DNA from: Rodentibacter sp901420285
GTDB taxonomy: Bacteria; Pseudomonadota; Gammaproteobacteria; Enterobacterales; Pasteurellaceae
Reading direction: 5' to 3'
DNA length: 64,000 nt
Assembly: GCF_041734645.1 (NCBI RefSeq)
Contig: NZ_CP162010.1
Location: forward strand, 1,550,001-1,614,000
In this document: one piece after another, positions 59,600 through 64,000 of the stretch
How the letters are laid out: the number at the start of each line of letters is the position of its first letter
How positions within the stretch are numbered: position 1 is the first letter of the stretch
Translations under genes and position numbers: made by a program
The notes under the pieces: model-generated
Seen by the model: the letters and a program-made list of their open reading frames with translations, nothing else
Told to the model about the DNA's origin: nothing
The model's database searches: none

Positions 59600-62383
59600 C
59601 TATTCCGCTCTCGCACGAGTAGGTTCGGAATATACGTGGCTAATTGCACTGTGATGCCCCGCCGCGCCTTTACCGTAAAAATAATAACGCGATTCTTGCC
59701 ATTCCGTTATCGGAAATGGTCGTGAGACTTCTTCACTCGCTTTGGCAAGCGTCATTTCTGCTTTGGTATGAATAACTGAAGAAATCGTACCTAAGCGACC
59801 ATTAAACTCATAACGACGGACAAATCCCACATTATTTTCAGCCGACTCCGATTGAATGGTTTCAGTCGATTCAATTTCTCCACATGTCTCACTATGAAGG
59901 CGTTCTAAGGATTTTTGCACCTTTTTCTGTACGGATTCGTTTGCTGGTTGAGTAATGAAATCAAAAGCCGGTTTTATATCTACCGTTTTTTCTTCAACAA
60001 CAATGTCTGTTATCGGTGTAATAAATCCTTTTTTAATTTTCTCTTGCTCAAGCAATTCGTCTACCGATAGAAAATTATTTTCTTTCAAGGTATTTACCGT
60101 CGAATAATCGATCCAGGCTTTACCACTCGCCAATTCCGGTGAAGCCACCGCAGCAAATAACGGCATTGGTGATTTAGGCTCAACTCGGCGACGACGCTGA
60201 TTATTCGAAACGCGCAAATGGCGCGGCGTACGACGTTGACGTTCCTGACGTGGCTGTTCCGTTGCTTCAGACTGAATTGGTTCAACTATTGTAGGCTCAA
60301 CTGTAGTTTCAACCTTTGGTACTTCTGGCAGATTATCTTCAATACGTACACGTTTACGTAAATCGCGACGCTGACGACGTTGTTGCAGAACCTGTTCAGA
60401 TTTCCCTTCCGTTTGAGTTTCCGATGCCCCGACAAAATTAAGCGAACTTTCCGTCGTATTTCTTTCGAGCGAATTTTCGTCTGCAATATTGCGACGTGAG
60501 CGACGAACGTTGTGTTCGCGAACCGGACGAAGGTTTTCTTCCTCAAATTTCTCCGTTTCGGAACTTTCTATTCTTGAACGACGCGATACATTACGGCGTT
60601 CTGGTGAACGGCGTTGATTACGGTTGTTATGGTTATTGCGGTTATTTTGCGGCTTTTCTTCTACCAATTCAGATACGAACAATCTTTTGATTCTCGCGAT
60701 GATTTTTGTCAACAAAGAAGGTTCGCTCATTTTGCGTTCTGTCGGTGTCGGTGCGGCTTCAGAAATCGAAAGAGAAACCGCCGCGTTTTCTACCGCCGGT
60801 TGTTCAACAACGAGCGGACTTTCCACATTACGAGAAACCAAGGACTCCTCGGTCGAATCCTCTTCTGAGCAATGAATTTTCGCCAAGTTATAGCTTAATT
60901 CGTTCACTTCTTCGCCGTCACGTAAACGGAATACGCTGAAATGCGGTGTTTCCATTGCCTCATTTGGCGCAACGATGACATCCACATTATGACGTTTTTC
61001 AATGCTGCTGATAGCTTTACGTTTTTCATTCAATAAGTAAGAAGCAATTTGCACCGGCACGATAGTATGCACTTGCTTGGTGTTTTCTTTTAAGGCCTCT
61101 TCTTCGATTAAACGCAAAATGGATAAAGATAGGGATTCATTATCACGCACTTTACCGGTGCCTTGACAACGCGGACAAATATGATGTGACGATTCTCCAA
61201 GAGACGGACTCAAACGTTGACGCGACATTTCCAGCAAACCGAAACGGGAGATACGGCTGATTTGAATACGTGCACGATCTTGGCGCACCGCATCGCGAAT
61301 GCGGTTCTCTACTTCACGTTGATGACGAACCGGCGTCATATCAATAAAGTCGATCACCACCAAACCGCCTAAGTCGCGCAAACGTAATTGACGCGCGATT
61401 TCGTCGGCCGCTTCAAGGTTGGTATTTAAGGCAGTTTCTTCGATATCGCCGCCACGAGTCGAACGCGCAGAGTTGATATCAATGGCGGTTAAGGCTTCGG
61501 TCACATCAATCACAATGGAACCGCCGGATGGCAAACGCACTTCACGTTGGAAGGCGGATTCGATTTGCGATTCAATTTGATAATGACTGAAAAGCGGTAC
61601 TTCGCCTTGGTAAAGTTTCACGCGATTAATGAAATCAGGACGCACTAGTTTGATATGTTCTTTGGCTTTTTCAAACACTTTCGGGCTGTCAATTAAGATT
61701 TCGCCGATGTCGCGACGCAAATAATCGCGAATTGCGCGCACAATTACATCACTTTCTTGATGAATTAAAAACGGCGCCGGACGGCTTTGAGAGGCTTGTT
61801 TAATCGCATCCCAATGATGCAATAGCACTTTTAAATCCCATTGCAATTCTTCCGGTGATTTACCCACACCGGCAGTACGCACGATTAAACCCACACCTTC
61901 CGGCACATCTAAAGAACTTAAGGCTTCTTTTAATTCAGTGCGCTCATCGCCTTCAATACGACGGGAAATACCACCGGCACGCGGATTATTTGGCATAATC
62001 ACCAAATAACTCCCCGCAAGGGAAACAAAGGTTGTCAATGCAGCGCCTTTATTACCGCGCTCTTCTTTATTCACTTGAACGATAACCTCTTGGCCCTCGC
62101 TCAAAATATCGCGAATATTCGGGCGACCTTGGAATACATAGTCCGCCGGGAAATATTCACGTGCAATTTCTTTTAACGGTAAAAAGCCGTGACGTTCTGC
62201 GCCATAATCGACAAAAGCCGCTTCAAGGCTTGGTTCAACGCGGGTAATTTTCCCTTTGTAGATATTGGCTTTTTTTTGTTCGTGTCCCGGACTTTCGATA
62301 TCCAGGTCAAAAAGGCGTTGTCCATCCACAAGCGCCACACGCAACTCTTCTTTTTGAGTCGCATTGATTAACATTCTTTTCAT
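59600..62383 (-). CDS. rne: ribonuclease E
   Basis: 927 residues from the ATG at 62383 (MKRMLINATQKEELRVALVDG); TTG at 62389 in frame is less likely. N-terminal catalytic half ~1-525: S1 domain (IYKGKITRVEPSLEAAFVDYG), RNase H-like and DNase I-like parts with DFIDMTPVRHQREVEN and the catalytic Asp in VIDVTEALTAIDINS, zinc-link CPRCQGTGKVR. C-terminal half ~530-900 is the disordered Arg/Asn/Glu-rich scaffold (NNRNQRRSPERRNVSRRSR) with SLLTKIIARIKRLFVSE as membrane-targeting helix; the tail ends in GAAGHHSAISHVYSEP. Central mRNA decay and rRNA/tRNA processing enzyme, regulating itself through its 5' leader. Confidence 0.97.
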   Translation of the reverse strand: MKRMLINATQKEELRVALVDGQRLFDLDIESPGHEQKKANIYKGKITRVEPSLEAAFVDYGAERHGFLPLKEIAREYFPADYVFQGRPNIRDILSEGQEVIVQVNKEERGNKGAALTTFVSLAGSYLVIMPNNPRAGGISRRIEGDERTELKEALSSLDVPEGVGLIVRTAGVGKSPEELQWDLKVLLHHWDAIKQASQSRPAPFLIHQESDVIVRAIRDYLRRDIGEILIDSPKVFEKAKEHIKLVRPDFINRVKLYQGEVPLFSHYQIESQIESAFQREVRLPSGGSIVIDVTEALTAIDINSARSTRGGDIEETALNTNLEAADEIARQLRLRDLGGLVVIDFIDMTPVRHQREVENRIRDAVRQDRARIQISRISRFGLLEMSRQRLSPSLGESSHHICPRCQGTGKVRDNESLSLSILRLIEEEALKENTKQVHTIVPVQIASYLLNEKRKAISSIEKRHNVDVIVAPNEAMETPHFSVFRLRDGEEVNELSYNLAKIHCSEEDSTEESLVSRNVESPLVVEQPAVENAAVSLSISEAAPTPTERKMSEPSLLTKIIARIKRLFVSELVEEKPQNNRNNHNNRNQRRSPERRNVSRRSRIESSETEKFEEENLRPVREHNVRRSRRNIADENSLERNTTESSLNFVGASETQTEGKSEQVLQQRRQRRDLRKRVRIEDNLPEVPKVETTVEPTIVEPIQSEATEQPRQERQRRTPRHLRVSNNQRRRRVEPKSPMPLFAAVASPELASGKAWIDYSTVNTLKENNFLSVDELLEQEKIKKGFITPITDIVVEEKTVDIKPAFDFITQPANESVQKKVQKSLERLHSETCGEIESTETIQSESAENNVGFVRRYEFNGRLGTISSVIHTKAEMTLAKASEEVSRPFPITEWQESRYYFYGKGAAGHHSAISHVYSEPTRARAE

Positions 62384-62611
62384 TGTCAATTCTCTTTTTT
62401 AGATTTTAAAAATACCTTGAAAATAAACCGCACTTTGCTTCGTTATCGACCTCGTGTTTCACGCGTCAGTCAATCTCACGATTGTATGTTGCTGGGTGCA
62501 TTGATAACGTTAGTAAACAATAAATAATCGTTTTATAAAACAACACGATATTCCACACGCGTTGCAAGCGGCTGGTTTGATTCAAGAAAAATTGTTGATT
62601 ATCAATGTCTT
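62384..62611 (-). promoter_or_regulatory. rne 5' leader/promoter region
   Basis: AT-rich gap between divergent rne and the small ORF/rluC. CGTTATC (about 62443-62449) and GATAACG (about 62503-62509) can pair in an rne leader, and an AAAGTGCGGTT uptake word lies at about 62428. By analogy with E. coli, where RNase E acts on its own leader hairpins, this should be the autoregulatory leader; that is inference. Confidence 0.4.
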
Positions 62612-62788
62612 ATGCCGAACGCCGCATTGAGTTTTGAACAACAAATCTTGTCAATTTTCAGCGCCGAATTTAAGGCGCAAAAAGACGCTCTATTATCCAC
62701 GGAAAGCCGTAAATTGGCAAGGCGATTATTATCCTCCAAACGCTTTTATGATATGATTCGTACCCATTTTCAAAAGGGAAAAACATGA
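62612..62788 (+). CDS. candidate 58-residue protein coupled to rluC
   Basis: An open frame, MPNAALSFEQQILSIFSAEF at the start and MIRTHFQKGKT at the end, helical and basic (RKLARRLLSSKRFYD). Its TGA overlaps the rluC ATG (ATGA), a standard coupling arrangement. No SD is seen before its ATG, the frame is open upstream from 62537, and I do not recognise a family; it could be a conserved small gene, a leader reading frame for rluC or chance. Confidence 0.45.
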   Translation: MPNAALSFEQQILSIFSAEFKAQKDALLSTESRKLARRLLSSKRFYDMIRTHFQKGKT

Positions 62789-63753
62789 CGGAACAAAAAG
62801 AGAAAATTATCAATGCGGTGGTGAAAACGCTGGTCATTAGTGAGGACGAAAGCGGACAACGCATTGATAATTATTTGTTGGCGAAACTTAAAGGCGTACC
62901 AAAAAGCTTGATTTATCGCATTGTGCGTAAAGGCGAAGTACGGGTAAACAAAGGACGAATTAAGCCGGAATATAAATTACAAACGGGCGATGTGGTGCGT
63001 GTACCGCCGGTACGCGTAGCGCAGCAAAACGATACGCAGGTTTCCAAGAACTTAAATAAAGTGGCTGCACTGGAAAACCAAATCCTGTTTGAAGACGATT
63101 GTTTAATCGTGCTAAATAAGCCGTCCGGCATCGCGGTGCATGGTGGCAGCGGATTAAACTTCGGCGTTATTGAAGCCTTGCGTGCACTGCGCCCTGAAGC
63201 GCATTTTTTGGAACTTGTGCATCGTTTAGATCGCGATACTTCAGGCATTTTACTCATTGCCAAAAAACGTTCCGCATTGCGCAATTTACATGAGCAACTA
63301 CGCATAAAAACCGTACAAAAAGATTATCTCGCCTTAGTGCGTGGGCAGTGGCAATCGCATATAAAAGCGATTCAAGCGCCGTTATTAAAAAACGAGCTTT
63401 CCAGCGGCGAGCGAATCGTGCGAGTAAGCGAACAAGGCAAGCCTTCGGAGACCCGTTTCTCAATTGAAGAACGTTATCCGAATGCTACTTTGGTAAAAGC
63501 CTCACCGGTAACCGGTCGCACCCATCAAATCCGCGTGCATACTCAATATGCAGGACATCCGATCGCGTTAGATGACAAATACGGCGATAAGGAATTTGAT
63601 GAACAAATGCAGAAACTCGGTTTAAATCGCTTATTTTTACACGCTTTTTCTATTCGTTTCGAGCATCCTAAAACGGCTGAAACTTTGCGTTTTAACGCGC
63701 CACTTGACGACAAAATGAAATTGGTGTTGAAAAAGTTACGGGAAAGCAAATAG
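62785..63753 (+). CDS. rluC: 23S rRNA pseudouridine synthase RluC
   Basis: 322 residues. N-terminal S4-like RNA-binding domain (~18-80, QRIDNYLLAKLKGVPKSLIYRIVRKGEVRVN), then the RluA-type catalytic domain with HRLDRDTSGILLIAKK (catalytic Asp) and TGRTHQIRVHTQYAGHPIALDDKYG. Makes pseudouridine at 955, 2504 and 2580 of 23S rRNA by the family's specificity. Divergent from rne, as in E. coli. SD AAAAGGGAAAAAC precedes the ATG. Confidence 0.95.
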   Translation: MTEQKEKIINAVVKTLVISEDESGQRIDNYLLAKLKGVPKSLIYRIVRKGEVRVNKGRIKPEYKLQTGDVVRVPPVRVAQQNDTQVSKNLNKVAALENQILFEDDCLIVLNKPSGIAVHGGSGLNFGVIEALRALRPEAHFLELVHRLDRDTSGILLIAKKRSALRNLHEQLRIKTVQKDYLALVRGQWQSHIKAIQAPLLKNELSSGERIVRVSEQGKPSETRFSIEERYPNATLVKASPVTGRTHQIRVHTQYAGHPIALDDKYGDKEFDEQMQKLGLNRLFLHAFSIRFEHPKTAETLRFNAPLDDKMKLVLKKLRESK

Positions 63754-63840
63754 ACAAATTCGGCGTTTGTTGCTATATTTGAGCGCGGAGACAACAAGTT
63801 TCTATCAAACTTTTCATAATAACGACAAAAGGATAGCAAA

Positions 63841-64000
63841 ATGGCAAAAGGACAATCTTTACAAGATCCTTATTTAAATGCGCTACGTCGCGAGCGTATT
63901 CCTGTATCGATTTATCTTGTGAACGGAATTAAATTACAAGGTCAAATCGAATCGTTTGATCAATTCGTGATTTTATTGAAAAACACTGTAAATCAAATGG
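63841..64000 (+). CDS. hfq: RNA chaperone Hfq, N-terminal part (truncated by window edge)
   Basis: The first 53 residues: [20 protein letters not shown], then [20 protein letters not shown] and [13 protein letters not shown], which are the Sm1 motif and start of Sm2 with the FDQFVILL and NGIKLQG elements that bind A- and U-rich RNA. The C-terminus lies beyond base 64000. SD AAAAGGATAGCAAA. Hfq pairs small RNAs with mRNAs; here it follows rluC by 87 bp. Confidence 0.98.

Noticed and set aside
1..64000. CRISPR arrays, complete insertion sequences, prophage
   Set aside because: No regularly spaced identical repeats, no transposase, integrase or phage structural genes were found.

Overview
The window is chromosomal DNA from a Pasteurellaceae bacterium of the Haemophilus/Aggregatibacter type; Aggregatibacter is my best guess. 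The evidence is about 15 copies of the Hin-type DNA uptake word AAGTGCGGT and gene order that matches what I remember of Haemophilus influenzae: dprA-yaaA-lipoprotein-pfkA, polA-zapA-ssrS-fau-clpB, rdgB-kdkA-opsX, rne/rluC-hfq. No complete insertion sequence, prophage, rRNA or CRISPR array was found.

Layout. 1-2.4 kb: leu operon on the minus strand with a leucine leader peptide and attenuator. 2.5-6.3 kb: competence gene dprA behind a CRP-S-like site, yaaA, a lipoprotein and pfkA. 6.5-11.5 kb: yceD-rpmF-plsX-fabH-fabD-fabG-acpP. 11.8-13.5 kb: a DcuB-type transporter with an extra soluble insert. 13.5-16 kb: gene-poor, decayed DNA with a duplicated hairpin element, a TM2-domain protein and a polA relic. 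16-18.4 kb: thiosulfate-uptake pair (TusA-like/YeeE), a GST, and a shortened second yeeE copy. 18.6-27.1 kb: a nine-gene Ter operon (two TerD-superfamily proteins, kinase, PP2C phosphatase, three vWA proteins, a small secreted protein, TerC) with a divergent HTH regulator and three evenly spaced operator-like palindromes. 27.4-38.5 kb: cupin, polA, zapA, then an oxidant-response cassette (Met-rich secreted protein, ECF sigma, small anti-sigma, T4-type pyrimidine-dimer glycosylase, MsrAB, CcdA, thioredoxin), then 6S RNA, fau and clpB. 38.7-47.4 kb: BtuB-like receptor and glyQ/glyS separated by five accessory genes and a 201-bp inverted-repeat element. 47.4-57 kb: tRNA-Ile2, a Kef-like antiporter, LPS core genes, an ABC exporter, thiD-thiE, gloA, rnt. 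57.1-64 kb: a histidine leader peptide ahead of an NhaC-family transporter, priC, tRNA-Ser, rne, rluC and the 5' part of hfq.

The most interesting items are: (1) the Ter/TerY-P phospho-signalling island with its operators; (2) an oxidant regulon in which the Met-rich protein gene and msrAB share one promoter form, TTGTAAGAAA-N13-CGTCTAAT, next to an ECF sigma gene; (3) a dispersed word AATGCGGTGCT, about as common here as the uptake sequence, which forms inverted pairs between four convergent gene pairs and occurs in protein linkers; (4) a His leader attenuator controlling a transporter. Functions are assigned by reading the proteins, without database searches.
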